DNA of 64,000 nt from Cellvibrio sp. pealriver. GTDB lineage: Bacteria; Pseudomonadota; Gammaproteobacteria; Pseudomonadales; Cellvibrionaceae. The notes under the pieces were generated by a model. That model was not told the DNA's origin, did no database searches, and saw only the letters and a program-made list of their open reading frames with translations. The translations under genes and the position numbers were made by a program. Positions 52,684 through 61,483 of this stretch are shown piece after piece (the stretch's first letter is position 1; the number at the start of each line of letters is the position of its first letter). The stretch spans positions 262,404 to 326,403 of the forward strand of contig NZ_KQ236688.1 of NCBI RefSeq assembly GCF_001183545.1, in the 5' to 3' direction.

Positions 52684-54348
52684 TTACGCCTTGAGCGGTT
52701 TGTATTTCATCCGCTTCGGCTGCGAGTCATGCCCTTTACGTTTGACGAAATCCTCGTGATATTCCGTGTAGTTGCCTTCAAAGAAAACAATATCGGAATC
52801 GCCTTCGTAAGCGAGGATGTGTGTTGCAATACGGTCGAGGAACCAACGGTCGTGCGAGATCACCAGTACGCAACCGGGGAAGGCGAGGATCGCATCTTCC
52901 AAAGCGCGCAGGGTTTCGATATCCAAATCGTTTGACGGTTCGTCGAGCAACAGTACGTTCGCGCCTTGTTTCAGGGTATTTGCCAAATGCAAACGGCCGC
53001 GCTCACCACCGGAGAGTTCACCCACGCGTTTTTGCTGATCAGAGCCTTTAAAGTTAAAGCGACCTACATAGGAGCGAGAGCTAACTTCGTAGTTGCCGAT
53101 TTTCAAAATGTCCAAGCCATCGGATACCGCTTCCCATACCGATTTTTTATCGTCCAGATTTTCGCGGCTTTGTTCAACGTAAGCGACTTTCACTGTGTCG
53201 CCAATGGTCACTGTACCGCTGTCCGGTTTTTCGGTGCCGGCGATCATGCGGAACAGAGTAGATTTACCCGCGCCGTTACCACCGACAATACCCACCACCG
53301 CGCCCTTAGGGATGCTCAGTGACAGGTTGTCGATCAACAGGCGGTCGCCGTAGCCCTTGCTGACGTTCTCCAGCACGATGACTTTGTCGCCCAAGCGCTC
53401 ACCCGGCGGAATGTAGATCTCGTTAGTTTCGTTACGCGCCTGGAATTCTTGCGATTGCAGTTCATCAAAGCGAGCCAGACGCGCCTTGCTCTTGGCTTGG
53501 CGGCCTTTGGGGTTTTGGCGCACCCACTCCAATTCGGTTTTTAATGCCTTCTGGTGTGCAGCTTCAGCGCGCTGTTCTTGCTCCAAGCGGGCATCTTTCT
53601 GTTCCAGCCAGCTGGTGTAGTTACCCTCGTAAGGAATACCGTGGCCGCGGTCGAGTTCCAGAATCCAGCCGGCAGCGTTATCGAGGAAGTAGCGGTCGTG
53701 GGTAATCGCTACCACAGTGCCGCTGAAGTTATGGAGGAATTGTTCCAACCAGTAAACCGATTCCGCATCCAAGTGGTTGGTCGGTTCGTCCAGCAGCAGC
53801 ATATCGGGGCGCGACAAGAGCAGGCGGCACAGCGCCACGCGGCGGCGCTCACCACCGGAGAGTTTGGTTACATCGGCATCCCATGGCGGTAAACGCAGGG
53901 CGTCAGCGGCAACTTCCAAGGTGTGTTGCAGGTTGTGTGCATCCCACGCTTGGATGATGTCTTCACACTTGGCTTGTTTCTTGGCTAGATCATCAAAATC
54001 GGCATCTGGCTCGGCGTAAGCGGCGTAGATGGCATCCAGTTCAGCCAATGCATCCACCGCTTCGCGCACACCATCTTGCACGTTGCCCAGCACATCTTTG
54101 CTTGGGTCGAGTTGTGGTTCCTGCGGCAGATAGCCGATTTTGATACCCGGCATAGGGCGGGCTTCACCGTTAAAATCCTGATCCACGCCGGCCATGATGC
54201 GCAACAGGGTGGATTTACCTGAGCCGTTCAGGCCGAGCACACCGATTTTGGCACCGGGGAAGAAAGAGAGCGAAATATCCTTCAGGATTTCACGTTTGGG
54301 CGGCACAATTTTGCCGAGCCTATGCATGCTAAATACGTATTGGGCCAT
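52684..54348 (-). CDS. ettA: Energy-dependent translational throttle protein EttA (ABC-F)
   Basis: 554 residues from ATG 54348 (MAQYVFSMHRLGKIVPPKRE) with GAGG upstream; length equals E. coli EttA (555). Two ABC domains: Walker A GLNGSGKSTLLRIMAG and GGNGAGKSTLFRMIAG, signatures LSGGERRRVALCRLL and LSGGERGRLHLANTL, Walker B LLLDEPTNHLD and LLLDEPSNDLD. The arm insertion in domain 1 and the linker with basic helices (GRQAKSKARLARFDEL) are typical. It binds the ribosomal E site and gates entry into elongation according to the ATP/ADP ratio. The 311-bp gap to the next gene shows nothing further. Confidence 0.95.
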   Translation of the reverse strand: MAQYVFSMHRLGKIVPPKREILKDISLSFFPGAKIGVLGLNGSGKSTLLRIMAGVDQDFNGEARPMPGIKIGYLPQEPQLDPSKDVLGNVQDGVREAVDALAELDAIYAAYAEPDADFDDLAKKQAKCEDIIQAWDAHNLQHTLEVAADALRLPPWDADVTKLSGGERRRVALCRLLLSRPDMLLLDEPTNHLDAESVYWLEQFLHNFSGTVVAITHDRYFLDNAAGWILELDRGHGIPYEGNYTSWLEQKDARLEQEQRAEAAHQKALKTELEWVRQNPKGRQAKSKARLARFDELQSQEFQARNETNEIYIPPGERLGDKVIVLENVSKGYGDRLLIDNLSLSIPKGAVVGIVGGNGAGKSTLFRMIAGTEKPDSGTVTIGDTVKVAYVEQSRENLDDKKSVWEAVSDGLDILKIGNYEVSSRSYVGRFNFKGSDQQKRVGELSGGERGRLHLANTLKQGANVLLLDEPSNDLDIETLRALEDAILAFPGCVLVISHDRWFLDRIATHILAYEGDSDIVFFEGNYTEYHEDFVKRKGHDSQPKRMKYKPLKA

Positions 54349-54659
54349 GGGGCTAACCTCGCGGGAGAGATGGCTATCAGCCAAGAGGCCTTTGCCATCA
54401 AAAAACAGGGAATTTTTTTCAGCGGGCGTACTATAAAGAAAGCATCTCCTGAGTGAAAGCATCGGGACAGTATTGCTGATTTTGGGTTTGCCCTATATAA
54501 AGGCGCGCAGGATGTGATGGCTAATAAATACACAACAGATAAAATGAGTCCATCCCGGTAAAAATCGTGAAATTCTGGCGCGCCTATTGCCATCCACCCA
54601 CTGTTGTGGAAAAGGTTGCTGATAAGCTGCGCGCCCAAACTGATGAGATGTAAACGCAC

Positions 54660-56396
54660 ATGGACAAAGAGCACATACTACAAGAATTAAAAAAGGGAGC
54701 TTCATCCTGGAATCATTGGCGAAAACACCAACTGATGGGTGAAATCAATCTTGATGGTGTTGAACTGGAAGGGATGAATTTTGATGAATATGATTTATCC
54801 AAAGTATCGCTGCGCAATTCCCGAATTACACATTGCAGTTTTAGATATGCCGACTTAATTTTGGCAAACCTTCAATCTGCACAGTTTCAACATAATGATT
54901 TATCCCATGCAAAATTAATTGCCGCCAATCTTGCTGGCTGTGATTTAAGTAATTCCATTTTATTTCGCGCCAATATGCTCACTGCCAATACCCGCAATGC
55001 ACGCTTGGAAAATATCGATTTTCGTGGGCATGACATTAGTGGTTTGATCTTGCGCGATATATCGCTCGCTGGAAGCAACTTGGAAAATCAACAATTGACG
55101 CGCGTTGATCTCAGCAACTCCAATTTGACAGGCGCAAATTTACAACGTGCAGATTTATCCAATGCCATACTAAGTGGTGTCGATTTATCCGGAGCCAATG
55201 TACGTGATGCCTTGCTGGTTGGTGCAGTTTTTAAGTCTGCTAATTTACAAGGCATTGATCTAAGTCATATGGATATACACAAGTCTGATTTTACCGGTGC
55301 TAATTTGGTTGATGTTGACTTGCGCGGTGCAAATTTGGGCAAAGTTAAATTGATGGGTGCGAATATCACGGGGTGTAAACTTTGGAAAGTTATCAGTGCA
55401 GGTTGGGCGATCGCTAACATCCAATGTGACTATGCTTATTGGGATAAAAACGGAAAAGAAAAAACAATCTATCGTGCGCATGAATTTGAACGAATTTTTG
55501 CGGAATCAATTACCGTTGAATTACGTTATCCCTATCGTCTTGCCGACCATGAACTGGCAACTCTACCTATTTTTATCGAGCATTTGGCAGCATCCCACTG
55601 GGGAACAATATTGCGCCTAAAATCGATCAGTGATGTGGCTGGCGGCGCACTGGTAAAGTTTGTAGTGGAGGAGCTTGGGAGTCACAATCCATCTGAGTTA
55701 AAAGCGCAACTGCAAACGGAAGCTGAGCGTATCCAGCTTGCGCAGCTAATGTTACGTACCAATACGCAATTGCATCTGCAATTAAAAGAAAAAATGGCTG
55801 CCATCCGCGAAGAGTTTTGGCCGCGGTTACTTGAGCTTGCCGCTGATTATGAAAAAGATCAGGTGCGTAAATTAACCATTTTGTTTATGGATCTAAAAGG
55901 CTTTTCGAAATGGGGAAATGATGAGCTTTCGGAAAAGTTATCGTTATTTCGTGGGCTTATAAAGCCTATCCTGAAGAAGTGGGCGGCAGGACATCCGAAT
56001 ATGGAAGGGGATTCGTTACGCGTCACTTTCAAAAATGCGACAGCAGGTTTGGCATGCGCTTGCATGATGCGTAATGTACTGCGTGCTGCGGGTTTTGAAT
56101 TGCGCATAGGTGTTGAACTGGGTGAAGTCGTGGTTGTGCACAACGAAGTGACTGATATCCCTGATTTGGAAGGCGTTGCGGTGAGTATGGCTGCACGTAT
56201 GGAAGCCGCTGCGGAACCAGGTGAAGTTTTGGTGAGTCACAAAGTGCGCCACTATGCAGAACGCAGTGATTTGTTCAGCTTTACACCACGTCGTGTGCCA
56301 CTTAAAAAGTCTATTGGTGAAATAGAACAAGGCGAATATATTGAGTGTTTTTCGGTAGAGGCGACAAAAAATTTGCAAGATTCCCAGCTGTTGTAG
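54660..56396 (+). CDS. Pentapeptide-repeat protein fused to a class III nucleotide cyclase domain
   Basis: 578 residues. Residues 30-245 are pentapeptide repeats of the A(D/N)LXX type (ADLILANLQSAQFQ, ADLSNAILSGVDLSG, ANLVDVDLRGANLG), which form a right-handed quadrilateral helix. A helical middle part follows (about 260-400). The C-terminal 402-570 is a class III cyclase domain: metal Asp in ILFMDLKGFSKW, second metal Asp in MEGDSLRVTF, and AARMEAAAEPGEVLVS. The usual substrate Lys before GD is Asn (PNMEGD), and the catalytic Asn of VNxAxR is Ser (VSMAAR). No membrane helix. It may be inactive or act as a binding module; see findings. Confidence 0.85.
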   Translation: MDKEHILQELKKGASSWNHWRKHQLMGEINLDGVELEGMNFDEYDLSKVSLRNSRITHCSFRYADLILANLQSAQFQHNDLSHAKLIAANLAGCDLSNSILFRANMLTANTRNARLENIDFRGHDISGLILRDISLAGSNLENQQLTRVDLSNSNLTGANLQRADLSNAILSGVDLSGANVRDALLVGAVFKSANLQGIDLSHMDIHKSDFTGANLVDVDLRGANLGKVKLMGANITGCKLWKVISAGWAIANIQCDYAYWDKNGKEKTIYRAHEFERIFAESITVELRYPYRLADHELATLPIFIEHLAASHWGTILRLKSISDVAGGALVKFVVEELGSHNPSELKAQLQTEAERIQLAQLMLRTNTQLHLQLKEKMAAIREEFWPRLLELAADYEKDQVRKLTILFMDLKGFSKWGNDELSEKLSLFRGLIKPILKKWAAGHPNMEGDSLRVTFKNATAGLACACMMRNVLRAAGFELRIGVELGEVVVVHNEVTDIPDLEGVAVSMAARMEAAAEPGEVLVSHKVRHYAERSDLFSFTPRRVPLKKSIGEIEQGEYIECFSVEATKNLQDSQLL

Positions 56397-56492
56397 GTGT
56401 GGATCGCGTTATCTTTAATTTGACGTAGGCGTAATAATCCAGACATTGTCTGGATAACGTTGAAAGAAATAGTTAAAAATGGGTATTACCTT

Positions 56493-56765
56493 ATGGAAGA
56501 TCATAGCAAAACCAAAACCAGCTTCTATCGGCGCATCTATGTAACCTGGCTAATAGAGCAGGGGAGCAATAGTGTGCCCCGAATAATTGCAGCAACAGGA
56601 ATGCCTCGCCGGACCGCGCAAGATACGTTGGCTGCTATCCATGAGTTGGCAATTACGCTGGAAAATAATGCGGGTATCTATCGTGTTGTTGATTGGGGAG
56701 CGGTTGACCGGAAATGGGTGGTTGATAATATTAATCAAATAAAACGAGTACTGAATTATCCTTAA
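56493..56765 (+). CDS. Winged-helix protein (HTH_43-like)
   Basis: 90 residues from ATG 56493; TTG 56460 would add 11 residues. The pattern FYRRIYVTWLIEQGSNSVPR, IAATGMPRRTAQDTLAAIHE and IYRVVDWGAVDRKWVV fits a small winged-helix family of gammaproteobacteria (PF09904 as remembered), in which RRTAQDT is the recognition helix. Function unknown; DNA binding is likely. It lies 63 bp from the cyclase fusion gene on the same strand and may be cotranscribed with it. Confidence 0.75.
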   Translation: MEDHSKTKTSFYRRIYVTWLIEQGSNSVPRIIAATGMPRRTAQDTLAAIHELAITLENNAGIYRVVDWGAVDRKWVVDNINQIKRVLNYP

Positions 56766-56814
56766 TACGTGTGTAATTTTTTAGAGCAAGGCGCAGTTAT
56801 TTATCGTTTTTTGT

Positions 56815-57615
56815 TTAGTCGTAAATTTGTTTCTTCTTCCATTTAGCATTTTCTTCGTCAAAGTGTTTCCATTCTTTGCTTGAGTTATCAGCACTGTTTG
56901 CTGGGGTTGCTGTTGTCGAATTTTCCGTATTGGTTGTTTCTGGTGTGGCATCGGCCTTTTCTTGCAGTTTCGCAATGACTGCATCGAGTTGTGCAATTTG
57001 TTTATCAAAACCACGGCTGGCATTTTCTGCAGCCAGAGCCTTACGAGCCAGTCCGTAATGGTGAATAGCTAGACGTGTTTTTCCGACTTGCTGTGCCTGT
57101 CGTGCGTTAAAAGCGTGACCGTCAACGGATATTTGCAATACCAAACGGTTGATTTGATCGGTATAGGCATCGGTTTGAACTTGATTGATCAATTGCATTG
57201 CTGATTGTTGCATGACAAATTTATACAGCTCTTGAAGTAAGTGATGAGCTTCTTTGATTTGTTGAGGGTTGTCCAGGCGAACTCTGCCTTGAGCAGACTG
57301 ACTGTCTTTTTGGGCTGCAAGCAGATTGCTGTAAAGGCTTAACTGTTCTGCATGAGTTGGGTCTTTGGGTTCCAAACGCGATAACTGTTCGCAGCAGTCG
57401 ATCATGGCGCGATACAGCAATCCCGTCAGGTCATTTGATAAAAATCCGGTAGGGAATCCGGTAGCAAGATCGCGAAAGGAATTTCTTCTTGCGCGCAGTG
57501 CAGTAATAAGCCGCTGGCGTTGCGCGCGACGTTTTTCTATAGAATGTGACAAGAATAAATATCCAGCCAACAAAATCAAAAGCAGGAATACTGCGGCTAT
57601 CACATAAGCTGACAT
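56815..57615 (-). CDS. Membrane-anchored hypothetical protein with helical domain
   Basis: 266 residues. One N-terminal membrane helix (VIAAVFLLLILLAGYLFL) is followed by a basic stretch (EKRRAQRQRLITALRARR), so the large helical part is cytoplasmic. The domain is rich in Gln, Leu and Ala with helix-forming segments to about residue 215, then a Thr/Asn/Ala-rich disordered tail and a charged end (EWKHFDEENAKWKKKQI). Homologues appear in Pseudomonas relatives as uncharacterised proteins; I cannot name a family. It converges with the winged-helix gene. Confidence 0.75.
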   Translation of the reverse strand: MSAYVIAAVFLLLILLAGYLFLSHSIEKRRAQRQRLITALRARRNSFRDLATGFPTGFLSNDLTGLLYRAMIDCCEQLSRLEPKDPTHAEQLSLYSNLLAAQKDSQSAQGRVRLDNPQQIKEAHHLLQELYKFVMQQSAMQLINQVQTDAYTDQINRLVLQISVDGHAFNARQAQQVGKTRLAIHHYGLARKALAAENASRGFDKQIAQLDAVIAKLQEKADATPETTNTENSTTATPANSADNSSKEWKHFDEENAKWKKKQIYD

Positions 57616-57777
57616 GATGTTTTTAAAACCCTATTGATTAAAAGTTGGGCATGGCATTACACATAAGTATAGCATTGAAAAAACTGGCGCAAGAATTTGC
57701 GCTTTGGATGACCTGTACCCACATAAGATAAGCGCTAAGTGCTTGTTTCCACTCTGATAAAAAAAGAAGTAAAAGTG

Positions 57778-57806
57778 TTGACACGAACGGGGGCGATCCC
57801 TAGAAT
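57778..57806 (+). promoter_or_regulatory. Promoter of the tRNA cluster
   Basis: TTGACA (57778-57783) and TAGAAT (57801-57806) are 17 bp apart. GCGCCCC directly after the -10 is a GC-rich discriminator typical of stringently controlled stable-RNA promoters. It lies 60 bp before the first tRNA. Confidence 0.85.
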
Positions 57807-57866
57807 GCGCCCCACTTCTGACGCAGACACTCGTTTGAAAAAACAAGCTAAGCACAGATGGTCCGG

Positions 57867-57942
57867 GTCCCCTTCGTCTAGTGGCCTAGGACACCGCCCT
57901 TTCACGGCGGTAACAGGGGTTCGAGTCCCCTAGGGGACGCCA
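57867..57942 (+). tRNA. tRNA-Glu (TTC)
   Basis: 76 bases; acceptor stem GTCCCCT/AGGGGAC, anticodon loop CTTTCAC with anticodon TTC, T-arm GGTTCGAGTCC, and encoded CCA end. First of a Glu-Gly-Glu-Gly cluster. Confidence 0.97.
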
Positions 57943-57948
57943 CGTTTA

Positions 57949-58024
<76 letters not shown>

Positions 58025-58120
58025 ACTTCTCTCACCAAGGGAAGTTAAAGTAGTAAGTAATACGTTTTAATCTGTTAGTGAAGTACGTTTTATTGTTGTC
58101 ATCTAGGCAGCTTTCAAAAT

Positions 58121-58196
58121 GTCCCCTTCGTCTAGTGGCCTAGGACACCGCCCTTTCACGGCGGTAACAGGGGTTCGAGTCCCCTAGGGGACGCCA
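58121..58196 (+). tRNA. tRNA-Glu (TTC), second copy
   Basis: Identical to the copy at 57867; anticodon TTC, encoded CCA. Confidence 0.97.
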
Positions 58197-58202
58197 CATT
58201 TA

Positions 58203-58278
<76 letters not shown>

Positions 58279-58392
58279 GTTTTACGCAATCCATTTCTAG
58301 TTTCATCAGTAGTTATACTGACCAGTAAAAATCTCTCTGGATATAATTTGCCCATTTGGGCGATAACGCACTCCTTTGCGTTTACTCTCTTT

Positions 58393-58815
58393 TTAATGCA
58401 TACCCATCGATTTTGCGCGTGCTTCCTTGTAGCTGAAAGGTGTGTTTTGCTGTTTTGCATCTTCGCGTTGCTCATCCAGTCGCTGAAAAACAGCAATTTC
58501 CTCATCTGGCATGTAATGTAAGCAGTCGCCGCCAAAAAACCAGAGTAGGTCGCGATACAGTAGCGGCATCAGGTGTGGGTAGCTGCCGACAACACGGCAC
58601 ATCAATACTTGGCCCTGCTCTAAAAAACCAGTCCCCTGTGGTTGTTTCAATAAAAGTTCGAGTGCAGCGAGAAATTCCTGATCGTCTTCGCTGGAGAACT
58701 CAGTGTTAAATGGTGGTAATTGCTGGATCTGCGTACTGAAGGCGGTGAGTAACTCCAGATGATATGTGTAATACTCTTTATCATAAATAGATGGTTCTGA
58801 ACTTGAAATCGACAT
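58393..58815 (-). CDS. Conserved hypothetical protein, PA2817-like
   Basis: 140 residues from ATG 58815 (MSISSSEPSIYDKEYYTYHL), with AGGG upstream; 13 more residues are possible to 58854. It is acidic and helical, with no signal or membrane segment. The stretch GSYPHLMPLLYRDLLWFFGG and HYMPDEEIAVFQRLDEQR recall the PA2817 family of pseudomonads, of unknown function, which in those genomes also lies near an ABC exporter gene. Divergent from the ABC transporter genes here. Confidence 0.65.
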   Translation of the reverse strand: MSISSSEPSIYDKEYYTYHLELLTAFSTQIQQLPPFNTEFSSEDDQEFLAALELLLKQPQGTGFLEQGQVLMCRVVGSYPHLMPLLYRDLLWFFGGDCLHYMPDEEIAVFQRLDEQREDAKQQNTPFSYKEARAKSMGMH

Positions 58816-58872
58816 GTTGCGCCCTGATCTGGTGGTAGATTTTCTGACCTTCATTCATTTCTGCGAGGGGTT

Positions 58873-59805
58873 ATGACTCCGGCACTCTCACTAAGAAACC
58901 TGCGTAAAGTTTACAACGAAAAATTCGAAGCCCTAAAAGGTATTTCACTCGATGTGATGCCTGGCGATTTTTTTGCCATGCTCGGCCCTAACGGTGCAGG
59001 CAAATCCACCACCATTGGGATTATCAGTTCCCTGGTGCGCAAAACATCGGGAACGGTTGAGGTATTTGGTAAAAATATCGATACCGATTTTTCCGGAGCA
59101 AAAAAATACTTGGGCGTGGTTCCGCAAGAGTTTAATTTTAGTATGTTTGAGAAAGTGGAAGATATAGTGCTGCAACAGGCGGGCTACTATGGTTTGCCAC
59201 GTAAACAAGCCGAGCTGCAAACCGAAAAATATTTGAAACAACTGAGTTTGTGGGATAAGCGTCATACACCTGCGCGCATGCTATCGGGCGGCATGAAGCG
59301 GCGCTTGATGATCGCGCGTGCGCTGGTTCATGAGCCGCAATTGTTGATTCTCGATGAGCCAACAGCAGGTGTTGATATTGAATTGCGTCGTTCCATGTGG
59401 GATTTTTTGCGCGAAATTAATGCTGCCGGAACCACTATTATTTTAACAACACACTATTTGGAAGAGGCCGAAAGCCTCTGCCGCAATGTGGCGATTATTG
59501 ATCGCGGAACGCTTGTGCAAAACACCAGTATTAAAAATTTGTTGCAGCAGTTGAACAAAGAAACTTTCATTTTTGATGTAAAGGGGCATTTACAATCCTT
59601 GCCTCACTTGAATGGGCATCATGTTACACCAATTGATAATCATTCATTTGAGTTGGAGGTAGAAAAAGGGCAATCATTAAATGCGGTGTTTTCACAGTTG
59701 ACTGAGCAGCAAATCGAAGTTGTCAGTATGCGCAATAAAGCCAATCGACTCGAAGAGATGTTTGTCGCTATGGTAAGTGCTAATAAAAATGAGGTGCAAT
59801 CATGA
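58873..59805 (+). CDS. ABC-2 exporter ATP-binding subunit (YadG-like)
   Basis: 310 residues. Walker A GPNGAGKSTTIGIISSL, Q-loop VVPQEFNFSMFEKV, signature LSGGMKRRLMIARALVHEP, Walker B LLILDEPTAGVDIELRR, and H-loop TTHYLEEAE are all present. A C-terminal regulatory part of 80 residues follows. It resembles E. coli YadG, partner of permease YadH; substrate unknown. Its end overlaps the permease start by four bases (ATGA). Confidence 0.92.
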   Translation: MTPALSLRNLRKVYNEKFEALKGISLDVMPGDFFAMLGPNGAGKSTTIGIISSLVRKTSGTVEVFGKNIDTDFSGAKKYLGVVPQEFNFSMFEKVEDIVLQQAGYYGLPRKQAELQTEKYLKQLSLWDKRHTPARMLSGGMKRRLMIARALVHEPQLLILDEPTAGVDIELRRSMWDFLREINAAGTTIILTTHYLEEAESLCRNVAIIDRGTLVQNTSIKNLLQQLNKETFIFDVKGHLQSLPHLNGHHVTPIDNHSFELEVEKGQSLNAVFSQLTEQQIEVVSMRNKANRLEEMFVAMVSANKNEVQS

Positions 59806-60575
59806 CCGTCAGTGAGCAGTGGATTGCATTTCTTACTATTTTACGTAAAGAGATAAAGCGCTTTACGCGCATCTGGATTCAAACATTGCTGCCCCCGGCG
59901 ATCACAATGATTTTGTATTTCGTGATTTTCGGTAAGTTAATCGGCAGTCGTATAGGAGAGATGGGAGGCTTCAGCTACATAGAGTTTGTTGCTCCCGGAT
60001 TGATCATGATGGCGGTGATCACCAATGCTTATGCCAATGTGTCATCGTCATTTTTTAGTGCAAAGTTTCAGCGCAGTATTGAAGAATTGTTGGTGTCGCC
60101 TACGCCTAATTATATTATTTTGCTGGGCTACGTAATGGGTGGTGTTGCACGCGGTATGGCGGTTGGTTTGATAGTGACGGGTATGTCGTTATTCTTTACT
60201 AATCTGCATATTCATCACTGGCTTACTACATTGTTCATTGTGTTTATGACCTCTGTATTGTTTTCATTGGCTGGATTCATTAATGCAATATACGCGAATA
60301 CATTTGATGATGTTTCAATTATCCCGACATTTATTTTAACTCCGTTAACCTATTTTGGCGGCGTTTTTTATTCGATCAATTTGCTGCCGGAGTTTTGGCA
60401 ACAGGTATCAATACTTAACCCAATTTTGCATATGGTTAATGCATTTCGATATGGCATGTTGGGTATTAGTGATGTTCATATCAGTATGGCATTGATTGGC
60501 CTGACGTTATTTGTGGTAATTCTTTTTGCTGTCGCTATGCATCTTTTAAAAACGGGTAAGCGATTGCGCGCTTGA
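59802..60575 (+). CDS. ABC-2 exporter permease (YadH-like)
   Basis: 257 residues with six membrane helices. The ABC-2 signature region is visible: SSFFSAKFQRSIEELLVSPT, followed by GFINAIYANTFDDVSIIPTF and TPLTYFGGVFYSINLLP. It pairs with the ATPase encoded just upstream (4-bp overlap) to form an exporter of the YadGH/DrrAB type. queF starts 13 bp downstream, so all three genes may be one operon. Confidence 0.92.
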   Translation: MTVSEQWIAFLTILRKEIKRFTRIWIQTLLPPAITMILYFVIFGKLIGSRIGEMGGFSYIEFVAPGLIMMAVITNAYANVSSSFFSAKFQRSIEELLVSPTPNYIILLGYVMGGVARGMAVGLIVTGMSLFFTNLHIHHWLTTLFIVFMTSVLFSLAGFINAIYANTFDDVSIIPTFILTPLTYFGGVFYSINLLPEFWQQVSILNPILHMVNAFRYGMLGISDVHISMALIGLTLFVVILFAVAMHLLKTGKRLRA

Positions 60576-60588
60576 TTATGGAATTAAT

Positions 60589-61416
60589 ATGAGTCATAAC
60601 CCTCTTGGGCAGCAGACAGAATATGTTTCTGAATATGCGCCCCAGTTGCTATTTCCAATTACGCGAGCTGAATCGCGTAAACACTTGTTGATAACTGATG
60701 TCTTGCCATTTTATGGTGTCGATATTTGGACGGGGTATGAGCTATCCTGGTTAAATCTTTCAGGTAAACCACAAGTGGCTGTTGCCGAATTCAGGATTCC
60801 GTGTGACAGCAAATACATTATTGAATCCAAATCATTCAAGTTGTATTTAAACTCTTTTAATCAAACTCGCTTTGCAAGTCAGAAAGATGTTTTGGTTGTG
60901 CTTGAACGTGATTTATCTGCGATAGCAAATGCAACTGTTGAGGTTCAATTATTGCCCATTACCCATGGCCACCCAAGTGGGCATTACTTGGAGTTTATTG
61001 CTCAGCCGACAGCCATTGAATTAGATGAATTAGATGTTTCTATCGATACTTATCATCCCTCGCCTGAGTTATTAATGACTGGATCAGCTATTGCTGAAGA
61101 GGTATTGGTCAGCCATTTATTGAAAACGAATTGCCCGGTAACCGGACAGCCTGATTGGGCCAGTGTGTTTATTTCCTACAAAGGTAATCAGATACTGCAT
61201 GATAATTTGCTGCGCTATCTTATTTCTTTCAGGGAGCATCAGGATTTTCACGAGCATTGTGTAGAGCGGATATTTTGCGATATTTTGCGTGAATGCAAAC
61301 CGCAATCGTTGAGCGTTTATGCGCGTTACACGCGGCGCGGTGGATTGGATATCAATCCATTTCGCTCATCGAATGAGCATGACAAGCCCTTCGATATGAG
61401 ATTGATCAGGCAATAA
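60589..61416 (+). CDS. queF: NADPH-dependent 7-cyano-7-deazaguanine reductase
   Basis: 275 residues, the length of the bimodular YqcD/QueF type II. The QueF motif YIIESKSFKLYLNSF (about residues 77-90) binds NADPH, and the catalytic pair is C182 (LKTNCPVTGQPDW) and D189. It reduces the nitrile of preQ0 to the amine preQ1 in queuosine synthesis for tRNA wobble position 34. The 7-residue spacing from Cys to Asp is as in characterised enzymes. A bidirectional terminator follows. Confidence 0.95.
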   Translation: MSHNPLGQQTEYVSEYAPQLLFPITRAESRKHLLITDVLPFYGVDIWTGYELSWLNLSGKPQVAVAEFRIPCDSKYIIESKSFKLYLNSFNQTRFASQKDVLVVLERDLSAIANATVEVQLLPITHGHPSGHYLEFIAQPTAIELDELDVSIDTYHPSPELLMTGSAIAEEVLVSHLLKTNCPVTGQPDWASVFISYKGNQILHDNLLRYLISFREHQDFHEHCVERIFCDILRECKPQSLSVYARYTRRGGLDINPFRSSNEHDKPFDMRLIRQ

Positions 61417-61447
61417 ACGAGCGAAATATATAAATCGGTGTTAACAG

Positions 61448-61483
61448 CAAAGTGATTATTTAATAAGTTAAATAATCACTTTG
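61448..61483. terminator. Bidirectional terminator between queF and cyaB
   Basis: CAAAGTGATTATTT (61448-61461) and AAATAATCACTTTG (61470-61483) form a perfect 14-bp stem with an 8-base loop. The structure includes the last codons and stop of cyaB. Confidence 0.75.
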
